64,000 nucleotides of DNA from assembly GCA_020741775.1 (NCBI GenBank), contig DYYG01000042.1:1-64000 (forward strand), given 5' to 3'. Under the pieces are notes generated by a model that saw nothing but the letters and a program-made list of their open reading frames with translations, was not told the DNA's origin and searched no databases. Positions 30,295 to 39,430 of this stretch are shown in pieces (position 1 is the stretch's first letter; each line of letters starts with the position of its first letter). The translations under genes and the position numbers were made by a program. The DNA is from Methylorubrum populi (lineage in GTDB: Bacteria; Pseudomonadota; Alphaproteobacteria; Rhizobiales; Beijerinckiaceae).

Positions 30295-31488
30295 ATGGGC
30301 ATTCAGACCGGTCGACGCGTCGGAGTGGCGTTCGTTGGCATGGGCGGAGCCGTCGCGACGACCGCTATCGCCGGTATCGAGACCATCAAGTCCGGCTCGA
30401 ACCGTCTGGATGGGCTGCCTCTTGCTAACGTGTCGGTCGCAGGCTTGGCCGATTACAAGGATCTCGTCTTCGGCGGTTGGGATTTGAACGGCGACGACCT
30501 TGCCTCGGCCGCTACGGAACACGGCGTCCTCTCCCGCGAGGACATCGAGAACGGGGCCCAGGCGCTCAAGGGCATCACTCCCTGGCCTGCGGTGGGCTCG
30601 GCCAAGTTCTGCAAGAACATCGACGGAGCCAACCGCATCGTCGCCAAGGATCACCGTGAGACCGTCTCGGTCATCGCCAGCGATCTCAACCGCTTCCGCA
30701 AAGAGAGCAATCTCGACGAGGTCGTCGTCGTCAACCTCGCCTCGACCGAGCGCTGGCCCGACCTGTCGGACCCGGTGCTGAACTCGGTGGAAGCCTTCGA
30801 GAAGGGCCTGGATGCGAGCGACGAGTCGATCTCGCCGGCCATGCTCTACGCCTATGCGGCCATCAAGAGCGGCGTGCCCTACGCCAATTTCACGCCGAGC
30901 GTCGCCGCCGACGTGCCAGCCCTCCTCGAACTCGCCCGTGAGATGAACGTGCCGGTGGCCGGCAAGGACGGTAAGACCGGCCAGACCATGATGAAGACGG
31001 TGCTGGCGCCGGCCCTGAAGGCCCGCTCGCTCCACGTGGACGGCTGGTTCTCGACCAACATCCTCGGCAACCGCGACGGCTTGGCGCTGAACGACCCGAA
31101 CTCGCTTCAATCGAAGCTCAACACCAAGGGAACGGTGCTCGACTCGATTCTCGGCTACCCGGTCGAGGATCACCTCGTGCACATCCACTATTACCGCCCG
31201 CGCGGCGACGACAAGGAAGCCTGGGACAACGTCGACGTCACCGGCTTCATGGGCCAGCGCATGCAGATCAAGGTGAACTTCCTCTGCAAGGACTCGATCC
31301 TGGCCGCGCCCCTCGTCATCGAGATCGCCCGTGTGCTCGACCTCGCCAAGAGCCGTGGCGATGGCGGTGTGCAGGAGCAGCTCTCGACCTTCTTCAAGGC
31401 ACCGATGGTGAAGAACGGCCGTGGGCCGGAGCACGATTTCGGTAAGCAGCAGCGGATGCTGTTCGACTGGCTGGGCGCGCAGCACTGA
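30295..31488 (+). CDS. inositol-3-phosphate synthase
   Basis: VGVAFVGMGGAVATTAIAGIETIKSG; KDGKTGQTMMKTVLAPALKARSLHVDGWFSTNILGNRDGLALNDP; start at 30295. Confidence 0.9.
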   Translation: MGIQTGRRVGVAFVGMGGAVATTAIAGIETIKSGSNRLDGLPLANVSVAGLADYKDLVFGGWDLNGDDLASAATEHGVLSREDIENGAQALKGITPWPAVGSAKFCKNIDGANRIVAKDHRETVSVIASDLNRFRKESNLDEVVVVNLASTERWPDLSDPVLNSVEAFEKGLDASDESISPAMLYAYAAIKSGVPYANFTPSVAADVPALLELAREMNVPVAGKDGKTGQTMMKTVLAPALKARSLHVDGWFSTNILGNRDGLALNDPNSLQSKLNTKGTVLDSILGYPVEDHLVHIHYYRPRGDDKEAWDNVDVTGFMGQRMQIKVNFLCKDSILAAPLVIEIARVLDLAKSRGDGGVQEQLSTFFKAPMVKNGRGPEHDFGKQQRMLFDWLGAQH

Positions 31489-31500
31489 GGCGCCGGTTCC

Positions 31501-32421
31501 GTGGCGACCGTTTCTCACACGGACCCGGCCGCTCCCGTCGCCCTGCGGGAACTGCTGGTCGAACTCGGTGACCTGAAGCGCGTCCGCTCGGCGGGCCGCC
31601 AGGGCTCCATCGCCGAACGTCTGTTCGCGCAAGGATGGTCGGCGCTCACCGGGGGTGCCGCGCCGGAAACGGTCGCCCTGGACATCACCGCCAAGGCTTT
31701 GGCCGCCGCGCGGCTCTGCGATCTCGACGCCGCGTTCCTCGCCGCTGCCGGTCTCGAGGCCGGGCAGGCCGCCGACGTGCTGGTGGCCGGGCTCGACGCC
31801 GTGGCCGGCGCGGTCGATCCTGACCTTCGGGAGCGGCTGCGCGTCTGCCTGCGCGAGCCGGCATCCCTGCCGGAGGGGCCGGTTCCCGGCTTCGTCGGGG
31901 CACTGGCGCAGCAGCCGCGGGCGGGCGTCACCTGCCCCGGCAAGCCGCGCATCCTGCTGGAGCCGCCGGAGAACCACGCCGAGCATTGCCTCGTTGTGGC
32001 GGTCTACGGTGTCCTCCTCAGCCCCTTCTACCGCGCGGATTCGACCACGGTGTTCCTCGCCGCCATGGCGCATCACTTCCACAACGCGGCGATGCCGGAT
32101 GCGGGCTTCACCGGCGAGATGCTCCTCGGCGACCATCTCTGGCCGATCGTCGGGCGCTGCTCGGAATGGGCTCTCGACGAGCTGGATCCTCCCTTGAGGG
32201 ACAGCGTCCGTGCCGCCCGGCTCATCCTGCCGGACGATGCCACGGCCGAGGGGAGGGCTTTTCACGCCGCCGACTCGATCGATCGGGTGCTTCAGATCGC
32301 TCAGCACCTGCGGGCGGCAACGCTGACCATGGACACGGTGCTCGGCGAGATGGAGCTGGTCCATGACGGACCGGTCAAGGCTTTCCAGGATCGCGTTCTG
32401 ACCGATATGCGCATCCCGTGA
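31501..32421 (+). CDS. uncharacterised protein with HD-domain-like histidine pattern
   Basis: GTG start 12 nt after the inositol-P synthase stop; ENHAEHCLVVAVYG ... MAHHFHNAAMPD ... FHAADSIDRVLQIAQHL. Confidence 0.6.
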   Translation: MATVSHTDPAAPVALRELLVELGDLKRVRSAGRQGSIAERLFAQGWSALTGGAAPETVALDITAKALAAARLCDLDAAFLAAAGLEAGQAADVLVAGLDAVAGAVDPDLRERLRVCLREPASLPEGPVPGFVGALAQQPRAGVTCPGKPRILLEPPENHAEHCLVVAVYGVLLSPFYRADSTTVFLAAMAHHFHNAAMPDAGFTGEMLLGDHLWPIVGRCSEWALDELDPPLRDSVRAARLILPDDATAEGRAFHAADSIDRVLQIAQHLRAATLTMDTVLGEMELVHDGPVKAFQDRVLTDMRIP

Positions 32422-32452
32422 CGTCTCGCGCTCTCCGGCAGAATCCAGGATC

Positions 32453-33634
32453 ATGATCCCCTTCGATCTCCTCTCGCCGGAGACCGGCCACCCGCTGAAG
32501 GCCGACGGCGCGCATGCCCTGCGCGATGTCGAGACCGGGGCGCGCTGGCCAGTCATCGACGGCATCCCGTATCTGCGCACCGGTCGCGACAGCCTCGTTG
32601 CGTCGGTTCTCCAGCATCTCGATGCCGGCCGCGAAGAGGAGGCTCTGGTTCTCCTCTTGGCCGATCAGGACGATTGGTGGACGGGTCCGCCCGCCGATCC
32701 CGAGGCGTTGCGGCGGCTGATCCGGGAGCGCCAGAACGCCACCCTGCGCCAGGCGGTCGATTGGCTCGGCTGGGGCCGGGTCGGGGATTACTTCGTCAAC
32801 CGCTGGACCGATCCGACCTTCCTGGCGGGCTTGAGCCTGCTGGAGGCCCACTGGAACAGCCCTGCCTGCGCCTTCGAGCTGGCCTGCGGTATCGGCCAGT
32901 ACCTGCGGGAGCTGAAGCGGCACGGAGTGAAGGTCGCCGGCGCGGATGTGGTCTTCGCCAAGCTCTGGGTCGCCCGGCACTGGGTGGTCGGAAAAGGTGC
33001 GCAACTGTTCTGCTTCGATGCGACCTCGCCGCATTGGCCGATTCCCGAGGCGCCGGTCGATCTCGCGATCTGCAACGACGCGTTCTACTTCCTCGACGAC
33101 AAGCCGTGCGTGCTCTCCTGCCTGCGCCAGACCGCCGGGGAAGAAGGATGGCTCGCCATCAGCCACATCCACAACAGCGGCCGGCCCGGCTTTTCCGCCG
33201 GCAAGGCGATCTCGGCGGCCGAGATCGAGGAGCTGTTTCCCGACGGGCTGGTCTACGACGATGCCGAACTGACCCGCGCCCTGGTGGAGGCGCGCGCGCC
33301 GCAGCCGCGCGAGCCGCGTGAGCTGCGCGGCTGCGAGGCCTTCTCCGTGGTGGCGGGGCCGGGAATGCGCCCGGCGCCGCGCCGGATCGTCGACGGCATC
33401 ACCCTGCCGCCGGCCGAGGCGGCCTTGCGGCTCAACCCGCTCTACAGGCCCGATGACGGTGCCTTCGCGATCCGCTGGCCCTCCGAACGGTACGAGGCGG
33501 AATACGCGCCCCTGGCGACCTACCCGCTGCATTCGGAGGGGCCGGCCGCCATCGCCTGGGCCGGCAAACCTGACGCGCCGGAGGCGGATCGGGTGCGCCG
33601 CCGCGAATATGTCGATCTGCCGGAGCGCTGGTGA
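32453..33634 (+). CDS. class I SAM-dependent methyltransferase with N-terminal Trm112-like region
   Basis: MIPFDLLSPETGHPLKADG...WPVIDGIPYLR; FELACGIGQYLRELKRHGVKVAGADVV; LAICNDAFYFLDD. Confidence 0.75.
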   Translation: MIPFDLLSPETGHPLKADGAHALRDVETGARWPVIDGIPYLRTGRDSLVASVLQHLDAGREEEALVLLLADQDDWWTGPPADPEALRRLIRERQNATLRQAVDWLGWGRVGDYFVNRWTDPTFLAGLSLLEAHWNSPACAFELACGIGQYLRELKRHGVKVAGADVVFAKLWVARHWVVGKGAQLFCFDATSPHWPIPEAPVDLAICNDAFYFLDDKPCVLSCLRQTAGEEGWLAISHIHNSGRPGFSAGKAISAAEIEELFPDGLVYDDAELTRALVEARAPQPREPRELRGCEAFSVVAGPGMRPAPRRIVDGITLPPAEAALRLNPLYRPDDGAFAIRWPSERYEAEYAPLATYPLHSEGPAAIAWAGKPDAPEADRVRRREYVDLPERW

Positions 33635-34662
33635 TGGAGGAACGCATCGGCTGGGGCATCGTCGGCTATGGCTGGGTCGCCCGCGATTACATGGCGCCCG
33701 CGATCCGCGCCGCCGGTCACCGTCTCGTGGCGGTGGCCGATCCGGGTGAGGTCTCCCGAGCGGCGGCGGAGAAGGAGGGCGCCCGGGCCCATGCCGATCT
33801 CGCTGGGCTGATCGCCGAGCCCGAGGTCGAGGCGGTCTACGTCGCTACCCCCAATCACCTGCATCGCGGCGCCGTCGAGGCGCTCTGTGCCGCCGGGAAG
33901 GCGGTTCTGTGCGAGAAGCCGATGGCGGCCTCCCTCGCCGATGCCGAGGCGATGGCGGCTACCGTGCGCCGCTCCGGCGCCTTCTACGGTACCGCCTTCG
34001 ACCAGCGCCATCACCCCGGCCACCGTGCCATGCAGGCCCTGATCCGGGAAGGCCGGATCGGCACGGTGACGGCGATCCGCATCGTCTATGCCTGCTGGCT
34101 CGACCGGGGCTGGACCTCGTTCGAGGGCCAGGACAATTGGCGCATCGATCCGGCCCAGGCCGGCGGCGGCGCGCTGATGGATCTCGCCCCCCACGGCATC
34201 GACCTCGTCGATTTCCTGCTCGGCGAACCCATCGTCGAGATCGCCGCCATGACCCAGGCCCGCGCCCAGGATTACGCCGTCGATGACGGCGCCCTGCTGA
34301 TCGGCCGGACGGGGTCGGGCGCGCTCGCCCAGCTCAACGTCGCCTATAACTGTCCCGATGCGCTCCCCCGCCGCCGGCTCGAAGTGGTCGGCACCCGGGG
34401 GATGCTGACCGCCATCGATACGATGGGGCAGACCGCCGGCGGGTCGCTCACCCTGACCGAGGGCGTGCAGGGCGGTACCGAGACCATCGCCTTCGACCGG
34501 CAGGCCTCCCCCTTCCTCGAACAGGTGCGCGCCTTCGGCCGCGCCCTGCGCGACAGCGAGGCCCGTGCCGCCTGGGATGCCGAGCGCGATCTTCACACCA
34601 TGCGCCTGATCGCCCGCGCCTACGCGGCGGCCGGCGCGCCGGCTGGCCGCGACGCGGCCTGA
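33631..34662 (+). CDS. Gfo/Idh/MocA family oxidoreductase
   Basis: GWGIVGYGWVARDYMAPAIRAAGHRLVAVADP; VYVATPNHLHRGAVEALCAAGKAVLCEKPMAASLADAEAM. Confidence 0.93.
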   Translation: MMEERIGWGIVGYGWVARDYMAPAIRAAGHRLVAVADPGEVSRAAAEKEGARAHADLAGLIAEPEVEAVYVATPNHLHRGAVEALCAAGKAVLCEKPMAASLADAEAMAATVRRSGAFYGTAFDQRHHPGHRAMQALIREGRIGTVTAIRIVYACWLDRGWTSFEGQDNWRIDPAQAGGGALMDLAPHGIDLVDFLLGEPIVEIAAMTQARAQDYAVDDGALLIGRTGSGALAQLNVAYNCPDALPRRRLEVVGTRGMLTAIDTMGQTAGGSLTLTEGVQGGTETIAFDRQASPFLEQVRAFGRALRDSEARAAWDAERDLHTMRLIARAYAAAGAPAGRDAA

Positions 34663-34681
34663 CAATATTTGGGAGGAGACC

Positions 34682-34720
34682 GGCTCATCGAGCCCACACC
34701 TCAGGATGAGGTTCTGGGTT
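34682..34720. repeat. partial copy of palindromic repeat family A
   Basis: CACCTCAGGATGAGG arm only (34697-34711). Confidence 0.55.
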
Positions 34721-34754
34721 GGGACAGAGCCGGTCAGCCGCGAACGGGACACCC

Positions 34755-36374
34755 ATGACAGCGACCGATGCTCTCGACCGGGACGACCGCGCCCGCCACG
34801 ACAGCCTGGCGGCGCCGCGACCCTATCGTCGCGGCTCGTCTCGCCGCATCGAGGGCCTGCCCGAGCGGCTGCCCGACGCGGTGCGCGCCTATCTCGACGT
34901 GCTGCCGGAGGGCCGCGTCGTCGGCTTCAACCTCGCCGGGCTCGACCGCACCGGCATCCCGGTCTGGTTCGTCGCCCTATTCCTCGACGATCCGTTCTAT
35001 GTCGGCGCGATGCCCTCCGGCATCGGCTACGGCGCCACCGACGACGAGGCGCTGATCGGCGCCGTGGCCGAGATCGCCGAGAACCTGATGCCCTCCGTCG
35101 CCCTTCTGCCGCGCCGGGGCGAGAACGAGATCGCCCGTTCCTATGACGATCTCGTGCGGGTCCATGGCGCCGGCTCGGTGGCCGATCCGCTGACGCTCTG
35201 CCTGCCCGCCGGTTCGCCGGTGGGCCGTGACACGCCCCTCGACTGGACCAAAGCGATCCGCGCCCGCACCGGCGAATCCGTCTGGATGCCGCTCGACATC
35301 GCGGCCACCGATTATTTCGAGCTGCGCAAGGGCTATCAGCCCTTCACCAACCTCATCACCAACGGGCTCGGCGCCGGGCCCGACGTGGAATTCGCCCTCG
35401 GTCACGGCCTGCTGGAATTGCTGCAGCGGGACGGCAACGGCCTGCTGTTCCGCGCCCTCGACCAGGGCGTGATGCTCGACCTCGACGGCATCGGCCCCGA
35501 GAACCGCGCCATGCTCGACCGGCTGGCGGGCCTCGGCATCCGGGCGCTGCCGAAATTCGCCACCGACCAGTTCGGCCTCACCAATCTCTACGTCGTCGGC
35601 TACGACACGGATCCGGCCCGGACGCCGTGCCCGGTCGCGCTCTCGGCCTGCGGCGAGGCCTGCGATCCCGATCGCGAGCGGGCCTTGCGCAAGGCCCTGC
35701 TGGAGTTTCAGGCGGCACGGGTGCGCAAGACCTTCGGGCACGGTCCGCTGGCCCTGGCCGACACGGTGGCACCTCCCGGCTACGTCGACGCCTTCATCCA
35801 GAAGGCGTTGCCGAGCCTCGATTTGGAGGAGAGCCGCGCGCTCCAGGCCATGCTCGCCTGGATCGATCTTTCGCCGGCCGAGTTGCGCGACGTGCTGAGC
35901 GCGACCGTCTATTCCGAGCGCAGCACCAAGGCGTTCTCCGAGTTGCCGACCACGGCGGCCCCCGACGGGCATGCCCGTGGCCGCATCGCCCGCGAGCGGT
36001 TGGAAGAGGCGGGATTCGACGTGCTCTACGTCGATTGCTCGCCGCCGGGCGGCGGAGTCGGTGTCGTCAAGGCCATCGTGCCGGGGCTCGAGGTCGAGAC
36101 CATGAGCTATTACCGCATCGGCGAACGCAACACCCGCAAGCTGATCGAGCGCGACCACCCGCTGATCCGCTTCGGTACGCCGACCGAGACGCTTCTGCCC
36201 GTGCGCCTGACGCCGGAGGCCTTGGAGCGCTTCGGCGGACAGCCGCTCTTCGATGTGGCGCTGGCGGAAGAGATCGTCGGCTCGCATTATCCGCTCTACC
36301 GCGAGCCGGAATCGCACCACGCCCCGTTCCGCTATGAGCGCCAGGGCCGTCGCGCTCAGGGAAGGCCGGCATGA
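34755..36374 (+). CDS. YcaO-like family protein
   Basis: ATDDEALIGAVAEIAENLMPS; LITNGLGAGPDVEFALGHGLLELLQRDGNGLLFRAL; DPDRERALRKALLEFQAARVRKTFGHG; PGLEVETMSYYRIGERN. Confidence 0.8.
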   Translation: MTATDALDRDDRARHDSLAAPRPYRRGSSRRIEGLPERLPDAVRAYLDVLPEGRVVGFNLAGLDRTGIPVWFVALFLDDPFYVGAMPSGIGYGATDDEALIGAVAEIAENLMPSVALLPRRGENEIARSYDDLVRVHGAGSVADPLTLCLPAGSPVGRDTPLDWTKAIRARTGESVWMPLDIAATDYFELRKGYQPFTNLITNGLGAGPDVEFALGHGLLELLQRDGNGLLFRALDQGVMLDLDGIGPENRAMLDRLAGLGIRALPKFATDQFGLTNLYVVGYDTDPARTPCPVALSACGEACDPDRERALRKALLEFQAARVRKTFGHGPLALADTVAPPGYVDAFIQKALPSLDLEESRALQAMLAWIDLSPAELRDVLSATVYSERSTKAFSELPTTAAPDGHARGRIARERLEEAGFDVLYVDCSPPGGGVGVVKAIVPGLEVETMSYYRIGERNTRKLIERDHPLIRFGTPTETLLPVRLTPEALERFGGQPLFDVALAEEIVGSHYPLYREPESHHAPFRYERQGRRAQGRPA

Positions 36375-36407
36375 TCGAGTCCGCCATCCCGGCTTATCCC
36401 GCTCTCG

Positions 36408-36514
36408 CCCTCATCCTGAGGTGCGGAGCGCAGCGAAGCCTCGAAGGATCTTCCAGATCTCGCGCGAGCACTGGACCATCCTTCGAGGCCGCTGCGCGGC
36501 ACCTCAGGATGAGG
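36408..36514. repeat. palindromic intergenic repeat, family A (copy 2)
   Basis: CCCTCATCCTGAGGTGC ... GCACCTCAGGATGAGG with inner CCTCGAAGGAT/ATCCTTCGAGG. Confidence 0.85.
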
Positions 36515-36552
36515 AGCGGGGTTGGACGCACCGCCAACGGAGAGGTGCAACC

Positions 36553-37446
36553 GTGACCCTGCGCTTCGCCTACAACACCAACGGCACCGCCCATCACCGC
36601 ATCGAGGACGCGATCCGCCTCATCAAGGATGCCGGCTATGACGGCGTGGCGCTGACGCTCGACATCCACCATCTCGACCCCTTCGCCGATACCTGGGTGG
36701 TCGAGGCCGACCGGATCGCCAGCCTCCTCGACCGCCTCGAACTCGGCTCCGTCATCGAGACCGGCGCCCGCTTCCTGCTCGATCCGAGCGCCAAGCACGA
36801 GCCGACCCTGGTGACCGCCGATGCGTCGGGCCGGGCGCGGCGTGTCGGCTTCCTCAAGCGGTCCATCGAGATCGGGAAGATCCTTCAGGCGGAAGCCGTC
36901 TCGTTCTGGGCCGGCGTGCCGAAGCCCGGAGTGGACCGGAACGAGGCCCGCGGCTGGCTGGTCGAGGGCCTGCGCGAAGTCGCCGATTTCGCGGCGGAGA
37001 AGGGCGTGGTGGCGGCGCTCGAGCCCGAGCCCAGCATGTTGATCGAGACCCTCGACGATTTTGCGGGCCTCGATCTGCCGGGCCTGTCGCTGGCCCTGGA
37101 TACCGGCCATTGCCTGGTGACGCAGGAACGCGACCCGGCGCAGGCCGTGCACGAATTCGCCGCCCGCCTCGGCACCGTCGCCATCGAGGATATGAAGCGG
37201 GGCGAGCACATCCACCTGCCCTTCGGCGAGGGCGACATGGACGTGCCCGCCGTGCTCGACGCCCTCGATGCGGTGAACTTCGAAAAACTCGTCTGCGTGG
37301 AGCTGTCGCGCGATTCGCACCGCGCCGACGTGATGGTGGGCCAAGCCCTCAACTACGTGCGCACCTGCCGCCGTCCCGGTCCCGGCCTTCCGGCGCCGGA
37401 TACCGCGCCGCGCGAGACCGCCGTTCCGGGGCTGCCGACACCATGA
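36553..37446 (+). CDS. sugar phosphate isomerase/epimerase (xylose isomerase-like TIM barrel)
   Basis: GTG start; TLRFAYNTNGTAHHRIEDAIRLIKDAGYDGVALTLD; LALDTGHCLVTQE; AIEDMKRGEHIHLPFGEGDMDVPAVLDAL. Confidence 0.82.
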   Translation: MTLRFAYNTNGTAHHRIEDAIRLIKDAGYDGVALTLDIHHLDPFADTWVVEADRIASLLDRLELGSVIETGARFLLDPSAKHEPTLVTADASGRARRVGFLKRSIEIGKILQAEAVSFWAGVPKPGVDRNEARGWLVEGLREVADFAAEKGVVAALEPEPSMLIETLDDFAGLDLPGLSLALDTGHCLVTQERDPAQAVHEFAARLGTVAIEDMKRGEHIHLPFGEGDMDVPAVLDALDAVNFEKLVCVELSRDSHRADVMVGQALNYVRTCRRPGPGLPAPDTAPRETAVPGLPTP

Positions 37447-38672
37447 GAATCTGCTTCGTCAGTCGTCGCTACTTTCCGGCGATCTCCGGCATGAGCGTCT
37501 ACGCCCAGAACCTATTGCGGGAGGTGGCGGGCGCCGGCCACGACGTCACGATGATCTCGCAATATCGGGGGGATGCGTTCGGAACGCGGGTCTATGGCGG
37601 AGGGCCGCCGCCGTCGGTGCCGAGCGTGCGGGTGATCGGCCTCGAACAACGCGGCGAGCAGGAAGGCGGCGATTTCGAGCGCGACATCGACGAGATCGTC
37701 GAGACGATCTGCGCCGAGCACGGGAAGAAGCCCTTCGACGTGCTGCACGCGCAATATGGCTATCCGACAGGCTGGGCGGTGCTGCTGGCCGGCAAGCGAC
37801 TTGGCGTGCCGACCGTGGTCTCGATTCAGGGCGGTGACGGCCATTGGGTCGGCTCGTGCTGCGAGACCCACCGCGTCGCCATGGTCGAGGTGCTGGCCCA
37901 TGCCAACGCCCTGCTGATCGGCGGCCAATCCTTCGTCGGCGAGGTCTGCGACCGGCTCGGCTCGGATCCGGCCCGCTTCACCATCGTCCCTGGTGCGGTC
38001 GACACCGCGCGCTTCACGCCCGGCGGGCGGGAGCTGGAGGACGAGGAGCCGGTGCGGCTGCTCTATCACGGCCGGGTCGACCGCCGGAAAGGCGTGCTCG
38101 ACTTCCTCGACGCGCTGGAGCGCCTGTGGGAGGCCGGCGTGCCGTTCGACGCGGTGATCTCCGGCATCGGGCCGGATGTCGAGGCTGCCCGCGCCAGGGC
38201 CGACGAGATCGGTTTCACCTCGGCGCAGGTCCGCTTCACCGGCTATGCCGATTACGACACCGTGCCGGATCTCTACCGCGAGGCGGACGTGTTCGTCTCC
38301 CCGACCTACGCGGAGGGCTTTTCCAACACGATCCTGGAGGCGATGGCCTCGGGGCTGGCGGTCGTCTCGACCCATTCCGTTGGCGTGTCGGATTGCCTGC
38401 GTGACGGCGAGAACGGCCTGCTGGTCAATCCCGGTGACGTCCGAGCCCTGACCGGCGCCTTGCGCCGGGTGGTGGAGGATGAGGATCTGCGCACCCGACT
38501 CGCCGAGAGCGGACTCGAGGAGTGCCGCAGAGTCTATTCGTGGACGGCCGTCGGGCGGCAGATCATGGAAGTCTATGCTCAGGTCGCCGGGGAGCGGCCG
38601 CACACGGATTTCGCCGAGACGCTGCCCGCCGATCCGACCTGCCGCTTCCGCAAGGAGCCGCACCTGCTGTGA
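37443..38672 (+). CDS. glycosyltransferase family 4
   Basis: MRICFVSRRYFPAISGMSVYAQNLLREVAGAGHDV; LYHGRVDRRKGVLDFLDALERL; PTYAEGFSNTILEAMASGLAVVSTHSVGVSDCLRDGENGLLV. Confidence 0.93.
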   Translation: MRICFVSRRYFPAISGMSVYAQNLLREVAGAGHDVTMISQYRGDAFGTRVYGGGPPPSVPSVRVIGLEQRGEQEGGDFERDIDEIVETICAEHGKKPFDVLHAQYGYPTGWAVLLAGKRLGVPTVVSIQGGDGHWVGSCCETHRVAMVEVLAHANALLIGGQSFVGEVCDRLGSDPARFTIVPGAVDTARFTPGGRELEDEEPVRLLYHGRVDRRKGVLDFLDALERLWEAGVPFDAVISGIGPDVEAARARADEIGFTSAQVRFTGYADYDTVPDLYREADVFVSPTYAEGFSNTILEAMASGLAVVSTHSVGVSDCLRDGENGLLVNPGDVRALTGALRRVVEDEDLRTRLAESGLEECRRVYSWTAVGRQIMEVYAQVAGERPHTDFAETLPADPTCRFRKEPHLL

Positions 38673-39430
38673 CGCGAACCGCGCTCGCCCTCTCGCCGCA
38701 TCTCGACGATGCCGCCTTCTCGGCCGGCGGCACACTGGCCCGGCTCGCCGCGCGCGGGTGGCAGGTCGTGATGGCGACGATCTTCACTGCCTCGGTCGCC
38801 CATCCGCAAGGCTTCGCCCTGGCCTGTCAGCTCGACAAGGGTCTGGCTCCCGAGATTGACTACATGGCTCTGCGCCGTGAGGAGGATCGGGCCGCCGCCC
38901 GGGCGCTGGGCATCGACGAGCCGGTCCACCTGCCGTTCCGCGAGGCGCCGCACCGGGGTTACGGCTCCGCCCCCGAACTCTTCGGCGAGCTCAGTCCCGA
39001 CGACAGGATCGGGCCGAACCTCGCCGACGCGTTCGAGCGGCTAATCCGCGATACCAACCCCGATTTGATCCTCGCGCCGCAGGGTGTCGGTGGCCATGTC
39101 GATCACCTGCAGGTGGTACGGGCCCTGCGCGGCGCTCAGCCGCCGCTGCCGGTTCTGTGGTGGCGGGACTTTCCCTACACCGTGCGCACCGCCGAACCGA
39201 AAGAGCCGCTCAGGGCCCACTTCGCGCATCTCCCGGAGCAGATCGTCCATCTCGATTCGGAGGCCGAGCGGCGAAAGGAGGAGGCCTGCGCCGCCTACGC
39301 CTCGCAGATTGGCTTTCAGTTCGGTGGTCTCGAAGGATTGCGCGACCGCCTGCGGGCGGAGGATCGGGTCGAGCGGTTCCATCTGCTGGGAAACCTCCCG
39401 ACCGATCTGCGCGATGCCGGATTCGCCTGA
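38669..39430 (+). CDS. PIG-L family deacetylase
   Basis: ALALSPHLDDAAFSAGGTLARLAARGW; PQGVGGHVDHLQVVRA; GTG start overlapping the GT4 stop. Confidence 0.9.
   Translation: MTRTALALSPHLDDAAFSAGGTLARLAARGWQVVMATIFTASVAHPQGFALACQLDKGLAPEIDYMALRREEDRAAARALGIDEPVHLPFREAPHRGYGSAPELFGELSPDDRIGPNLADAFERLIRDTNPDLILAPQGVGGHVDHLQVVRALRGAQPPLPVLWWRDFPYTVRTAEPKEPLRAHFAHLPEQIVHLDSEAERRKEEACAAYASQIGFQFGGLEGLRDRLRAEDRVERFHLLGNLPTDLRDAGFA

Noticed and set aside
30262-32580. 772-aa minus-strand ORF across inositol-P synthase and the HD-like gene
   Set aside because: His/Asp/Arg-rich antisense shadow; the plus-strand genes have clear motifs
30295-39430. Interpretation of the cluster as hopanoid cyclitol-ether biosynthesis
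   Set aside because: Known Hpn proteins (squalene-hopene cyclase, radical SAM HpnH/HpnJ) are not present in the run; inositol-P synthase and YcaO are not part of that pathway
30295-39430. Interpretation of the cluster as complete mycothiol biosynthesis
   Set aside because: No MshC-type cysteine ligase or MshD acetyltransferase recognised; only the scaffold-forming enzyme types are shared
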